The notes beneath the pieces are model-generated. The model was not told where the DNA came from, made no database searches, and saw only the letters and a list, made by a program, of their open reading frames with translations. A stretch of DNA of 64,000 nt. It comes from Streptomyces tubercidicus (GTDB lineage: Bacteria; Actinomycetota; Actinomycetes; Streptomycetales; Streptomycetaceae). The position numbers and the translations under genes were made by a program. The stretch is taken from positions 2,542,001-2,606,000 of the forward strand of contig NZ_CP114205.1 of NCBI RefSeq assembly GCF_027497495.1, in the 5' to 3' direction. Shown piece after piece: positions 1-7,983 of the stretch; position 1 is the stretch's first letter; every line of letters begins with the position of its first letter.

Positions 1-1200
1 GAACCACGAACCGCCCAGCGGGTCCGCCACATTGGCGACGCCGGTCTCCTCCATCAGCACCTGCTGGGTGCGCAGCGCGATCTCCGCGGCCTGCTCACTG
101 GGCAGCGCGAGGGTCTCGTCCAGGGCGTTGGTGTGCAGCGAGTTCGTACCGCCGAGCACGGCCGCCAGCGCCTCGACGGCGGTGCGGACGACGTTGTTGT
201 ACGGCTGCTGGGCGGTCAGCGAGACCCCGGCGGTCTGGGTGTGGAAGCGCAGCCACTGCGCCTTCTCGCTCGTGGCGCCGTAGACATCGCGCATCCAGCG
301 GGCCCAGATCCGGCGCGCGGCGCGGAACTTGGCGATCTCCTCGAAGAAGTCCAGATGCGCGTCGAAGAAGAAGGACAGGCCGGGGGCGAAGGTGTTGACG
401 TCCAGCCCGCGGGAGAGGCCCAGCTCCACATAGCCGAAGCCGTCGGCGAGGGTGTACGCCAGCTCCTGCGCGGCCGTCGCGCCCGCCTCGCGGATGTGGT
501 AGCCGGAGACCGAGAGCGGCTTGTACGCAGGGATGCCGCGGGCGCAGTGCTCCATCAGGTCGCCGATCAGCCGCAGATGGGGCTCCGGCGGGAAGAGCCA
601 CTCCTTCTGCGCGATGTACTCCTTGAAGATGTCCGTCTGCAGTGTGCCGTTCAGGACACCCGGGTCGATCCCCTGCCGCTCGGCGGCGACCAGGTACATA
701 CAGAAGACCGGTACGGCGGGACCGCTGATCGTCATGGAGGTCGTGACATCACCCAGCGGGATGTCCCGGAACAGCACCTCCATGTCGGCGGCCGAGTCGA
801 TGGCGACGCCGCAGTGCCCGACCTCGCCCAGCGACCGCGGATCGTCGGAGTCGCGACCCATGAGGGTCGGCATGTCGAAGGCGACGGAGAGGCCGCCGCC
901 GCCCGCCTTGAGGATCATCTTGTAGCGCTCGTTGGTCTGCTCGGCGTTGCCGAAGCCCGCGAACTGGCGGATCGTCCACGTCCGCCCCCGGTAGCCGGTC
1001 GGATACAGCCCTCGCGTGAAGGGGAACTCGCCCGGCCACCCGATCCGCTCGAACCCCTCGACCGAGTCCCCGGGCCGGGGCCCGTACGCCGGCTCGACGG
1101 GATCACCCGAAAGCGTGCTGAAGTCCGCGTCCCGCTTACGGGCGGAGTCGTACCGGGCCTGCCAGCGGCGGCGGCCCTCATCGATCGCGTCAGCGTCCAT
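1..1200 (-). CDS. icmA: Isobutyryl-CoA mutase large subunit IcmA (C-terminus cut by window edge)
   Basis: The first 400 codons are present and the gene runs off the left edge. The protein is the substrate-binding TIM-barrel subunit of a B12-dependent acyl-CoA mutase, interconverting isobutyryl- and n-butyryl-CoA together with a small cobalamin-binding IcmB not in this window. The N-terminus [19 protein letters not shown] and the downstream [20 protein letters not shown] and [13 protein letters not shown] blocks are typical of the family, and from memory it closely resembles S. coelicolor IcmA (about 566 residues). The alternative reading, a methylmalonyl-CoA mutase large subunit, is less likely because the N-terminal layout is that of IcmA. 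MeaB, epimerase and PduO genes in the same window fit B12 acyl-CoA metabolism. Confidence 0.88.
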   Translation of the reverse strand, partial: MDADAIDEGRRRWQARYDSARKRDADFSTLSGDPVEPAYGPRPGDSVEGFERIGWPGEFPFTRGLYPTGYRGRTWTIRQFAGFGNAEQTNERYKMILKAGGGGLSVAFDMPTLMGRDSDDPRSLGEVGHCGVAIDSAADMEVLFRDIPLGDVTTSMTISGPAVPVFCMYLVAAERQGIDPGVLNGTLQTDIFKEYIAQKEWLFPPEPHLRLIGDLMEHCARGIPAYKPLSVSGYHIREAGATAAQELAYTLADGFGYVELGLSRGLDVNTFAPGLSFFFDAHLDFFEEIAKFRAARRIWARWMRDVYGATSEKAQWLRFHTQTAGVSLTAQQPYNNVVRTAVEALAAVLGGTNSLHTNALDETLALPSEQAAEIALRTQQVLMEETGVANVADPLGGSWF

Positions 1201-1210
1201 ACCTTGAATT

Positions 1211-1228
1211 TACTAGGACGTCCTACTA
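1211..1228. promoter_or_regulatory. Palindromic operator candidate upstream of icmA
   Basis: The core TAGGACGTCCTA (1214-1225) is a perfect 12-bp palindrome ending 14 bp before the icmA start codon. Two further outer base pairs match after one mismatch. It lies where a repressor would block transcription or early elongation of icmA. The cognate regulator is not identified; TetR- or GntR-type control of acyl-CoA genes is an inference. Confidence 0.5.
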
Positions 1229-1262
1229 CTTGTCGACGGGAGGGGCCCGTGAGTCGCCCTGT

Positions 1263-1283
1263 GCAGGGTGATACTCACCCTGC
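1263..1283. terminator. Inverted repeat between DUF3817 gene and icmA
   Basis: GCAGGGTG (1263-1270) and CACCCTGC (1276-1283) form a perfect 8-bp stem around a 5-nt loop. It lies 100 bp downstream of the leftward DUF3817 gene and 63 bp upstream of icmA. It could be a weak terminator or a protein-binding dyad; the sequence alone does not decide. Confidence 0.4.
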
Positions 1284-1382
1284 GTAAGGGCATGGGTCAC
1301 GCAAAAGCGCCCGCCCCTCGAAAGGGACAGGCGCGTTCCACGGGGTTTCCGGGCGGCCGGGCGGTCCGGGGCCCGGCGGTCG

Positions 1383-1715
1383 TCAGACCTTCACCGGCTC
1401 CGGAGCGTCACCGGCGATCAGCGGCTCGACCTCCCGCACCACCTGGCGCTCGACGAAGAACGCCGCGGTGGGAATGGTGCCCGAGATCAGCACCCACAGC
1501 AGCTTGCCGAACTTCCACTTGGCCTTGGAGCCCAGGTCAAAGGCGAAGACCAGATAGATGATGTAGAGCACGCCGTGGATCTGGGAGACGACGAGGGTCA
1601 GGTCCTTGCCCATCCCGAAGCCGTACTTGAAAACCATGCAGGTGCAGAGCACCAGCAGCATCACGGCCGTGAGGTAGGCCATCGCCCGGTAGCGGGTCAG
1701 GACGCTTCGCTTCAT
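1383..1715 (-). CDS. DUF3817 small integral membrane protein
   Basis: This 110-residue protein has about three hydrophobic segments: an N-terminal one after MKRSVLTRYRAMAYL, a central one around HGVLYIIYLVFAFDL, and one at LLWVLISGTIPTAAFFVE. The layout and the short basic N-terminus are those of the DUF3817 (YdzA-like) membrane family, whose function is unknown. The ATG at 1715 is chosen because the 46 residues further upstream in frame are Arg-rich and uncharacteristic. It lies 58 bp downstream of a MarR gene on the same strand. A paralogue sits at 6689-7039. Confidence 0.8.
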   Translation of the reverse strand: MKRSVLTRYRAMAYLTAVMLLVLCTCMVFKYGFGMGKDLTLVVSQIHGVLYIIYLVFAFDLGSKAKWKFGKLLWVLISGTIPTAAFFVERQVVREVEPLIAGDAPEPVKV

Positions 1716-1773
1716 GCCCTGAGCGTATCCAGCCCTTCCGGGGCGATCTTCGCCGCCCCCCTCCGGACGCGCC

Positions 1774-2283
1774 CTATTCGTCCTTGAAGTCCGCCGCCGC
1801 CACCCGCAGCGGCCGCAGCAGCGCGAAGATCTCCCCGCACTCCTCGGCGTCATAGGCCCCGAGCCCGAAGTCCATCGCCATCAGTTCGCGGGTGGCCGCG
1901 TCACACACCTCGCGGCCCTTCTCCGTGATGGTGGCGAGCGTGCCCCGCCCGTCGTTCGGATTCGGCCGCTTGGCGACGAGCCCGGACTTCACCAGCCGGT
2001 CGACGGTGTTGGTCACCGAGGTCGGGTGCACCATCAGCCGCTCACCGATCTTCGACATCGGCAGCTCACCGGCCTTGGAGAAGGTCAGCAGCACCAGCGC
2101 CTCATAGCGGGCGAAGGTCAGCCCGTACGGCTTGACCACCGCGTCCACCTCGGACAGCAGGATCTGATGGGCGCGCATGATCGAGGTGATCGCGGCCATC
2201 GAGGGCACGGCACCCCATCGCTGCTGCCACAGTTCATCGGCACGCGCGATGGGATCGAAAGCAAGGCTGAGCGGCTTCGGCAC
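1774..2283 (-). CDS. MarR-family transcriptional regulator
   Basis: This 169-residue winged-helix protein has the MarR core: a dimerisation helix, then VVKPYGLTFARYEALVLL, the recognition region around KIGERLMVHPTSVTNTVDRL, and the wing VAKRPNPNDGRGTLATIT with the conserved D-x-R-G motif. Ligand and targets cannot be told. The GTG start follows a TAGTGT -10 element by only 7 nt and has no Shine-Dalgarno sequence, so the mRNA is probably leaderless. The downstream DUF3817 gene may be cotranscribed. Confidence 0.88.
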   Translation of the reverse strand: MPKPLSLAFDPIARADELWQQRWGAVPSMAAITSIMRAHQILLSEVDAVVKPYGLTFARYEALVLLTFSKAGELPMSKIGERLMVHPTSVTNTVDRLVKSGLVAKRPNPNDGRGTLATITEKGREVCDAATRELMAMDFGLGAYDAEECGEIFALLRPLRVAAADFKDE

Positions 2284-2290
2284 GCGTCCG

Positions 2291-2319
2291 ACACTACCCG
2301 GCGGCCATATGGTGGTCAG
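2291..2319 (-). promoter_or_regulatory. Promoter of the MarR gene at 1774-2283 (leaderless)
   Basis: Reading leftward, CTGACC (complement of 2314-2319) and TAGTGT (complement of 2291-2296) are separated by 17 bp, close to a vegetative sigma-HrdB promoter. Seven bases then separate the -10 from the GTG, which implies transcription starting at or beside the start codon. The spacer holds the palindrome CCATATGG (2305-2312), a possible autoregulatory half-site. Confidence 0.6.
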
Positions 2320-2326
2320 CCGCGTC

Positions 2327-3859
2327 TCATTTTCCGGTCCCGGCCTGCGGTCCGGACACGGAACACCTGAAGCTGTGGTCTCCCACGGGTACCGACGTCA
2401 CGTCTCCCGATGGCACCTTCAGCGGCAGACGCCGCCTGACGTCCCACAGCGCGAGCGTCCCGCCCGCGCTCCCGAGCAGCAGATACGGGCGGCGGGGTAC
2501 GAGCACTCCGCCCTCCGCCGCGATCCGGGGCTTGAGCGGCTCGATGCAGGCCAGCTGGGGCTCGATGCCGTAGTAGGCGCCCGGGGCCTGGTCGCCGGCG
2601 GCCCGGTGCCAGGCTCGTTCCCCCGCCCGCGCCGCGTGGAGCGACACCTGGAGCAGCGGCAACAGCGTGCAGAAGACGCCGATCAGGGCGATCGCCGTGA
2701 CGGGCATCCACCGATGCGTGACCACCTGGTGGAAGTGCTTGGCATAACCCCATAGAGCGGCCACCACGAGCCAGGCGGGCAGCACCGGCAGGAAACTGAA
2801 TGCCGCGATCACCCGCCGGACGGCGGGCACGTCGACATCATCAGGCGTCAGGCCGAACGGGGCGAGGTAGAGCCAGTGGACCACGCCGCCCAGTGCGGGC
2901 GTCAGGGTCAGGGCCAAGGAGGCGACCAGGGGCACCACCCACTGCAACGCCTCGCGCGGACTGCTCCACTGCCGGACCAGTGCCCGGATGCCGCCCGCCA
3001 GAAGCGCCGCAACGGCGAGGAACAGGGATATCCACAGGCCCCTTGCGGGGTCGCCGGAGACGGTACCGAGCAGCCATCCCGTCAGCGTGGTGACGGCGGC
3101 CACCGCGCTTCCGATAGCCCTGGCACCGCGCTGACGCTCCGGATGGGAGACCCGGTGCAGCAGCCACCCCGAGAGGGCGACCGTCCCGCAGGCCGCCACC
3201 GCGGCGAGGGCGGCGTACGCCGACATCGGACCCGCGGCGCTCAGCGCCAGACCGGCGAACAGGGCCATCAGCACCGTGAGAACGAAGGGCGCGGCCCCCG
3301 GCCCCGCTCCGGGCGTCGGCGGGTCGGCCGTCGGCTCGGTGTCCGTCCACCCCAGCCGGACGTCAAGGGGCGGTGTCTCGGGGCCTGGACCATCCGGGCC
3401 CAGCACCGCCCGCGCGGCCTCCCGCGCCCGGTCCCGCGTGGCTGCCCCCACCACGTGGCCGGTGTCGCGGATGCCGGTCAGTACCGCAAGGCGACCCCGC
3501 AGGCACTCGTGGGCGGGGGTGCGGTGGACCGCCCACAAGGTGTGGGGGTCCTCGCCCACCGCGCACGCCTTGGCGTGGTGGACCCGGACATCGAGCGCGC
3601 GGAGCGACCGCCACGCCGTCAGTTCCCCAGCAGCGGCGCGCTCCGCCCCTCTGCGCGCGCCCTTGAGACGCGCCTCGACCCACAAGAACGTCCCGGGAGC
3701 CGTGGGCTCGGCGAAGTGCGCCCGTTCCTCCGGCGCGAGTTCACGGACGACCGGCCAGCACCGTTCAGCCAGCGTCTCGTCGAGCAGTTCCCGGTCCGTC
3801 ACGTCCCCGTGGAACTCCACGACCAGCCGCACCCGCCGGTCGAATCCCCCGCTGCTCAC
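2327..3859 (-). CDS. Membrane protein of unknown function
   Basis: I do not recognise the 510-residue product. Residues 1 to about 190 look soluble. After a Pro/Gly-rich linker (TADPPTPGAGPG) there are about seven hydrophobic segments, then a soluble C-terminal tail of about 95 residues with a YYGIEPQLACIEP stretch and a short beta-rich end (PYLLLGSAGGTLALWDVRRR). The GTG at 3859 is preferred because GGGAGAGG lies just upstream and because the longer in-frame reading would run into the neighbouring MFS gene. The next gene on the strand ends 44 bp upstream, so the pair may be cotranscribed. No enzyme motif is visible. Confidence 0.7.
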   Translation of the reverse strand: MSSGGFDRRVRLVVEFHGDVTDRELLDETLAERCWPVVRELAPEERAHFAEPTAPGTFLWVEARLKGARRGAERAAAGELTAWRSLRALDVRVHHAKACAVGEDPHTLWAVHRTPAHECLRGRLAVLTGIRDTGHVVGAATRDRAREAARAVLGPDGPGPETPPLDVRLGWTDTEPTADPPTPGAGPGAAPFVLTVLMALFAGLALSAAGPMSAYAALAAVAACGTVALSGWLLHRVSHPERQRGARAIGSAVAAVTTLTGWLLGTVSGDPARGLWISLFLAVAALLAGGIRALVRQWSSPREALQWVVPLVASLALTLTPALGGVVHWLYLAPFGLTPDDVDVPAVRRVIAAFSFLPVLPAWLVVAALWGYAKHFHQVVTHRWMPVTAIALIGVFCTLLPLLQVSLHAARAGERAWHRAAGDQAPGAYYGIEPQLACIEPLKPRIAAEGGVLVPRRPYLLLGSAGGTLALWDVRRRLPLKVPSGDVTSVPVGDHSFRCSVSGPQAGTGK

Positions 3860-3903
3860 AGCCTCTCCCCGCGTTTCGCTTCCCGCCCGGTTGACCCAGC
3901 GGA

Positions 3904-5268
3904 TTATTCCCGAGGGTCTGCGCCCGTACGCCGCACCTCGAAGATCACCGCCAGTACGCAGACCGCCCCCACCACCCCCGCCGCCGGCATCACCACCCGC
4001 AGTGGTGCGTACTCCGCGGCGGCGCCGGCCAGTCCCATCGCCAGGCCCATCACCGTCATCCGCCCGGCCTGGAGCACGGTCATCGCCTGACCCAGGAGCG
4101 CGTCGGGGACCGCGTCGGCGAACCAGCGGTCGACGCCGAAGTTGTACGAGATGCCGGTGCCGGTCAGTACGAGCAGCAGGACCGCCCAGCCGAGCGAGGG
4201 CTGGGCGGCGAAGCCGAGGGAGGGGAGCACCGCGAAGAGGCCCATGGGGAAGGTCAGGCGGGCGCGGGCGCGGGGTCCGAGGAAGGTGCCCACCAGGGTC
4301 TCGGCGGCCACCGCGCCGATGGGCATGGCGCACATCAGCAGCCCCGCGCCGGCCGGCCCGGTGCCGAGCAGACCGGCGTAAGGGACCAGCAGCGCCTCGG
4401 GGATCACCACGAACGCCGGCGGCAGCCACGTCAGCAGCAGCAGCGCCCGCACCCGGCGGTCGGCCAGCAGCCGCCGGACGCCGCCCAGCGAGGCCCCCAG
4501 CAGCGCTTCGCCCCGGACCCCGTTCCGCGCCGGGCGGGCCCGGGTCCCCAGCCGCAGCAGCAGCGCCGACCCGAGGAACGTGACGGCGGTGAGCGCGAGC
4601 ACCGCCCGCGGGGACACCACGGCGAGCAGCAGTCCCCCCGCGGCGAACCCGGCGAGCTGCGCGCTCTGGTTGACGATGCGGATCACCGAGCGCCCCAGGA
4701 CGAACAGTTCCCCCTCGCCGAGGATCTCCCCCAGGGTCGCGGCCCGGGTCCCGGCGAAGACCGGTGCGATGGCCGCGAGTACACAGCGCAGCGCCAGCAG
4801 CACCACGACCGGGGTGCCCGGTGCCACCATCCCCGCCGCCGCGGGTGCGCACAGCAGATCGCAGCCGACCAGCACCCGCCGGGCCGGATACCGGTCGGCG
4901 ACGGCTGACAGCAGCGTCCCGCCGACGACGTACGGCAGCAGCCCCAGCGCGAAGGTCAGGGCGCTCAGCAACGGCGAGGCGGTGAGCCGGAAGACGAGGA
5001 CGGACAGCGCGATCTCGCAGACGACCACGCCGAGCGACGACAGCAGATGCGCGGCGAAGACGCAGCGGAACTCGGGGACGGCGAAGACGGCCCGGTAGCC
5101 GTCCGGGCGGGACGCGCCCCCGGCGTACGGTCCGGCACCGGCGGCGCTCGCATCGGGGCAGGTGGCGCCCCCGTCGGAGCAGGTGGCGCCCCCGTCGGAG
5201 CAGGCGGGAGCCCCGTCAGGGCAGGCGGGAAGACGGCCCGACGGCGCGGGCCCGGAAGGCGAGGGCAT
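3904..5268 (-). CDS. MFS transporter (drug-efflux type)
   Basis: After a roughly 50-residue Pro/Ala/Gly/Cys-rich N-terminus with near-repeats (CSDGGATC twice), the protein has about 12 hydrophobic helices and reads as a major facilitator permease similar to MefA/enterobactin-exporter-like proteins: FAVPEFRCVFAAHLLSSLG opens TM1 and ADRYPARRVLVGCDLL is the TM2-3 loop. The start is uncertain. The ATG at 5268 gives 454 residues; a start nearer residue 50 would also give a complete transporter. It is divergent from an ArsR-type regulator with a dyad operator in between, which suggests inducible efflux. The substrate is unknown. Confidence 0.78.
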   Translation of the reverse strand: MPSPSGPAPSGRLPACPDGAPACSDGGATCSDGGATCPDASAAGAGPYAGGASRPDGYRAVFAVPEFRCVFAAHLLSSLGVVVCEIALSVLVFRLTASPLLSALTFALGLLPYVVGGTLLSAVADRYPARRVLVGCDLLCAPAAAGMVAPGTPVVVLLALRCVLAAIAPVFAGTRAATLGEILGEGELFVLGRSVIRIVNQSAQLAGFAAGGLLLAVVSPRAVLALTAVTFLGSALLLRLGTRARPARNGVRGEALLGASLGGVRRLLADRRVRALLLLTWLPPAFVVIPEALLVPYAGLLGTGPAGAGLLMCAMPIGAVAAETLVGTFLGPRARARLTFPMGLFAVLPSLGFAAQPSLGWAVLLLVLTGTGISYNFGVDRWFADAVPDALLGQAMTVLQAGRMTVMGLAMGLAGAAAEYAPLRVVMPAAGVVGAVCVLAVIFEVRRTGADPRE

Positions 5269-5307
5269 CTCCGCAGCCTGCCGGAGCCCGGTCCGGCCCC
5301 GTAGTCT

Positions 5308-5323
5308 TTCGGCTCCAGCCGAA
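5308..5323. promoter_or_regulatory. Perfect dyad operator between the MFS and ArsR-type genes
   Basis: TTCGGCT-CC-AGCCGAA is a perfect 7-bp inverted repeat with a 2-bp centre. It lies 27 bp upstream of the GTG of the ArsR-type gene and 40 bp from the chosen MFS start, so one bound dimer could repress both divergent genes. Binding by the adjacent regulator is inferred from position and symmetry. Confidence 0.65.
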
Positions 5324-5349
5324 TCCCGCGTCGGGGGGAGCGTGCGGCC

Positions 5350-6336
5350 GTGCCGGTGACCCTGCATTTCGGCGCCGATGATCTGCTGCGTATCCGGTTC
5401 GCGGTCTCCCCGCTGTGCGAGACCCATGAGGCCGTACGGACCCTGTGCCGCGCCGACCGGCACGGCTATCACGCGCCGTGGCTGCGCCGGATGCGCGAGA
5501 CGCTGGCCGGGCTGGATCTGACGCCGCTGTGGCTCTTCATGCCGTCGGTGTCCCCGGGCTACACACCGGACTTCCTGGGCCGCCCTCCGGACACCCCGAT
5601 GGCCGGCTTCGACGAGGAGCTGGCGCGGCTGCGCGCCACCGATCCGGCCCTGGCCCGCGCCGAGATGGCCAAGTCACTGGCGGGGCGGCCGGATACCGCG
5701 GAGTCGGCGCGCGGCCGGGCGGCGCTGGCCGATCCGGCGCGGGCGGTCCAGGAGCTGGCCGATGTCACCGAACGAGCCTGGCGGGCGCTGCTGGCACCGG
5801 ACTGGCCACGGCTGCGGGCGCTGCTGGAGGCCGAGATCGCTTACCGGTCACGGCAGTTGGCGGGCGGCGGACTCCAGCGGCTGTTCGCCGATCTGCATCC
5901 GCGGCTGTCCTGGTCGGGCGGCACCCTGACAGTCCGCAACCGTACGGACTTCGCGCAGCTCCAGGATCTGGACGGCCGCGGGGTGCTGCTGCTGCCGAGC
6001 GTCTTCGTGTGGCCGGACGTGGTCAGCGGATTCGACCCGCCGTGGCAGCCCACCGTGATCTACCCGGCGCGCGGGATCGGCGGGCTGTGGACCGAGCCGG
6101 AGCCGGGTCCGGCGCTGGCCCGGCTGCTGGGAGCCAACCGCGCCGCCGTACTGGCCGCGCTGGACGCGCCGTCGACCACGACGGCCCTGGCCCACCGCCT
6201 CGGCCTGGCGCCGTCCTCCGTCTCGGGGCAGCTGTCCGTGCTGCGCGACGCCGGTCTGCTGACCTCGCGCCGGCACGGACATCAGGTGCTCTACGAGCGC
6301 ACGCCCCTGGGGATCGCCCTGGCGGCAGGCGGCTGA
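5350..6336 (+). CDS. ArsR-family winged-helix regulator (DUF5937-type, long form)
   Basis: This 328-residue protein carries a large N-terminal ligand or dimer domain of about 240 residues (starting MPVTLHFGADDLLRIRFAVS) and a C-terminal ArsR-type helix-turn-helix (ALAHRLGLAPSSVSGQLSVL, then AGLLTSRRHGHQVLYERT). That arrangement is typical of streptomycete DUF5937 regulators. The GTG at 5350 follows GGGGGGAG by 9 nt. It is divergent from an MFS exporter and has a perfect dyad just upstream, the usual repressor and efflux-pump arrangement. No CxxC metal motif is visible, so a small organic ligand is more likely than a metal. Confidence 0.82.
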   Translation: MPVTLHFGADDLLRIRFAVSPLCETHEAVRTLCRADRHGYHAPWLRRMRETLAGLDLTPLWLFMPSVSPGYTPDFLGRPPDTPMAGFDEELARLRATDPALARAEMAKSLAGRPDTAESARGRAALADPARAVQELADVTERAWRALLAPDWPRLRALLEAEIAYRSRQLAGGGLQRLFADLHPRLSWSGGTLTVRNRTDFAQLQDLDGRGVLLLPSVFVWPDVVSGFDPPWQPTVIYPARGIGGLWTEPEPGPALARLLGANRAAVLAALDAPSTTTALAHRLGLAPSSVSGQLSVLRDAGLLTSRRHGHQVLYERTPLGIALAAGG

Positions 6337-6380
6337 CGCCCCGCCGGGGCACCCGGGGCACCCAGGGCGCCCGGGACCGC

Positions 6381-6692
6381 TCAGGTCCGGGGCGTGCCGT
6401 CCTCGGTGAGGTACCGCTCCACCGTCTCGACCTTCGAGGTCAGCCCGTCGGTGACGCCCGGCCGGATGTCCGCCTTCAGCACCAGCGAGACCCGCCCGGC
6501 GCGGGCCTCGACGGCCGCGACCGCGCGCTTGACGACGTCCATGACCTCGTCCCACTCGCCCTCGATCGAGGTGAACATGGCGTCCGTACGGTTCGGCAGT
6601 CCGGACTCCCGGACGACCCGGACCGCGTCGGCGACATACTCACCGACGTCCTCGCCGACGCCCAGCGGGCTCACGGAGAAGGCGACGATCAT
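6381..6692 (-). CDS. Thiamine-binding-fold protein, MTH1187/YkoF family
   Basis: The 103-residue product starts [20 protein letters not shown] and contains [19 protein letters not shown], the signature layout of the MTH1187 (DUF77) family, which folds as a ferredoxin-like tetramer and in characterised members binds thiamine-type ligands. Its ATG overlaps the stop of the upstream DUF3817 gene (ATGA), so the two are translationally coupled. The family name is secure; the physiological role in streptomycetes is not. Confidence 0.82.
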   Translation of the reverse strand: MIVAFSVSPLGVGEDVGEYVADAVRVVRESGLPNRTDAMFTSIEGEWDEVMDVVKRAVAAVEARAGRVSLVLKADIRPGVTDGLTSKVETVERYLTEDGTPRT

Positions 6693-7039
6693 GCGTTCAC
6701 GACGCCTTCCTTGCGGGCGCGGGCCGCGATCACGCCGGCCGCTTCCTCCCGCTTGAGGATCCGGTCCCCGAAGAGGCCGCCGAACGGCAGGATCGCGAGC
6801 ACGAAGAAGAAGGCGACGCGCTTGACCGGCCACTTGGTGCGGTTCCACACGTCCAGCAGCAGCACCACATAGGTGATGAAGAGCAGACCGTGGATCATGC
6901 CGAGCGGCATCACCAGCGAGTCGTAGTCGAAGGCCAGGCGGAAGCCGGTGCCGAAGATCAGCAGCGCCGGGAAGGAGATCGCCTCCGGGATGGAGGCCAG
7001 GCGCAGGCGGTGCAGGGCGGCGGCGGTCTTGATGTCCAC
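6689..7039 (-). CDS. DUF3817 integral membrane protein (second copy)
   Basis: This 116-residue protein is a paralogue of the one at 1383-1715 with the same pattern: a hydrophobic segment after the start ([18 protein letters not shown]), [21 protein letters not shown] in the centre, and [18 protein letters not shown]. The GTG at 7039 is preceded by GAGG at 5 nt; longer in-frame readings would pass through a tandem repeat and are rejected. It is coupled by ATGA overlap to the thiamine-binding-fold gene, which suggests joint function, perhaps in a membrane process. No activity is known. Confidence 0.8.
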   Translation of the reverse strand: MDIKTAAALHRLRLASIPEAISFPALLIFGTGFRLAFDYDSLVMPLGMIHGLLFITYVVLLLDVWNRTKWPVKRVAFFFVLAILPFGGLFGDRILKREEAAGVIAARARKEGVVNA

Positions 7040-7069
7040 GGGAACCTCGTTTCGGGTGGCAGATGGGCC

Positions 7070-7173
7070 GTCGGCGCGCAGCGCCGTCTTCTGGGGGTGG
7101 AGGTCGGGCGACGGGCGGGCGGTCGGCGCGCAGCGCCGTCTTCTGGGGGCGGAGGTCGGGTGACGGGTGGGCG
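7070..7173. repeat. Two-copy 52-bp tandem direct repeat
   Basis: Two adjacent units (7070-7121 and 7122-7173) differ at three positions by eye. Each contains the short dyad GGCGC-GCA-GCGCC near its start. The array sits in the leader or promoter region of the leftward DUF3817 operon, beginning 31 bp before its GTG. It could be a slippage product or a doubled binding site. Confidence 0.8.
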
Positions 7174-7178
7174 TACTG

Positions 7179-7198
7179 CTTGTGCAAGGGTTCACAAG
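7179..7198. promoter_or_regulatory. CTTGTG-N8-CACAAG dyad
   Basis: A perfect 6-bp inverted repeat with an 8-bp spacer lies between the two divergent operons and resembles MarR-type operators. A further TTGTGACAAG follows at 7208-7217. Which regulator binds is unknown; two MarR genes lie within 6 kb. Confidence 0.35.
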
Positions 7199-7344
7199 CT
7201 TCGCCCATTGTGACAAGCCGCCGCGGCGGGCCTCGCGCCGGGGTGAGGCATGGACCGGCGGCCCGGCGTCCGGGACGGGAATCAGGGCGATATCAGGGAC
7301 GAAGGACCTGCCCGGCGCGGCTCCGGCCGACTACCGTCTGACCC

Positions 7345-7983
7345 GTGGCTCAGTTTCGGCTCCAGGGGAGCAAGGTGCTCGCCGTCGATATGACGGGCGA
7401 CGCCGTCAAGGCGAAAAACGGTGCGATGGTCGCGTACGACGGCCAGATGGCATTCAAGAAGATGTCCGGCGGCGGCGAGGGCCTGCGCGGCATGGTCACC
7501 CGGCGGCTCACGGGCGAGCAGATGGCCGTGATGGAGGTGAAGGGCCACGGCACCTGCTACTTCGCCGATCGCGCGAGTGAGATCAACCTGGTGCGGCTGC
7601 AGGGCGAGAAGCTGTTCGTGGAGGCCGGCAATCTGCTGTGCACGGAAGCCGCGCTCCGTACGGGCACGACCTTCACGGGCCTGCGCGGCGCCTCCCAGGG
7701 CAACGGCCTGTTCACCACCACCGTCGAGGGCAGCGGCCAGGCGGCGATCACGTCCCATGGCACCGCGGTGGTGCTGCGGGTCACCAAGCAGTACCCCCTC
7801 CAGGTCGACCCGGGCGCCTATATCGCCCACACCGGCGACCTCACACAGCACTTCCAGTCCGGGGTGAATTTCCGCAGCTTCATCGGGGAGGGCTCCGGCG
7901 AGGCCTTCCAGATCCGCTTCGAGGGCGAGGGCCTGGTCTACGTGCAGCCCAGCGAGCGCAACACCGTGGGCGGTGAGGTCTGA
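7345..7983 (+). CDS. AIM24-family protein, first of three
   Basis: This 212-residue all-beta protein has the AIM24/DUF124 pattern: GSKVLAVDMTGDAVKAKNGAMVAYDG near the N-terminus, GHGTCYFADRASEINLVRL, and GEGSGEAFQIRFEGEGLVYVQPSE at the end. The family forms a double beta-barrel shared with mitochondrial AIM24; the bacterial role is unproven. The GTG at 7345 has no Shine-Dalgarno sequence and follows a -10-like element by 7 nt, so it is probably leaderless. Its stop overlaps the next start (TGATG). Confidence 0.85.
   Translation: MAQFRLQGSKVLAVDMTGDAVKAKNGAMVAYDGQMAFKKMSGGGEGLRGMVTRRLTGEQMAVMEVKGHGTCYFADRASEINLVRLQGEKLFVEAGNLLCTEAALRTGTTFTGLRGASQGNGLFTTTVEGSGQAAITSHGTAVVLRVTKQYPLQVDPGAYIAHTGDLTQHFQSGVNFRSFIGEGSGEAFQIRFEGEGLVYVQPSERNTVGGEV

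Larger units (their letters stand above)
7040..7344. other. Divergent intergenic region with tandem repeat
   Basis: This 305-bp gap separates the leftward DUF3817 operon from the rightward AIM24 operon. It holds the 52-bp tandem duplication at 7070-7173, an inverted repeat CTTGTG...CACAAG (7179-7198), and a TACCGT -10-like element (7332-7337) 7 nt before the first AIM24 start codon, which would make that mRNA leaderless. I see no gene here. Confidence 0.55.

Noticed and set aside
2327..4852. Extending the unknown membrane protein to 841 codons
   Set aside because: The extra N-terminus is Arg/Gly-rich and would overlap almost 1 kb of the MFS gene. The GTG at 3859 has a good ribosome site.
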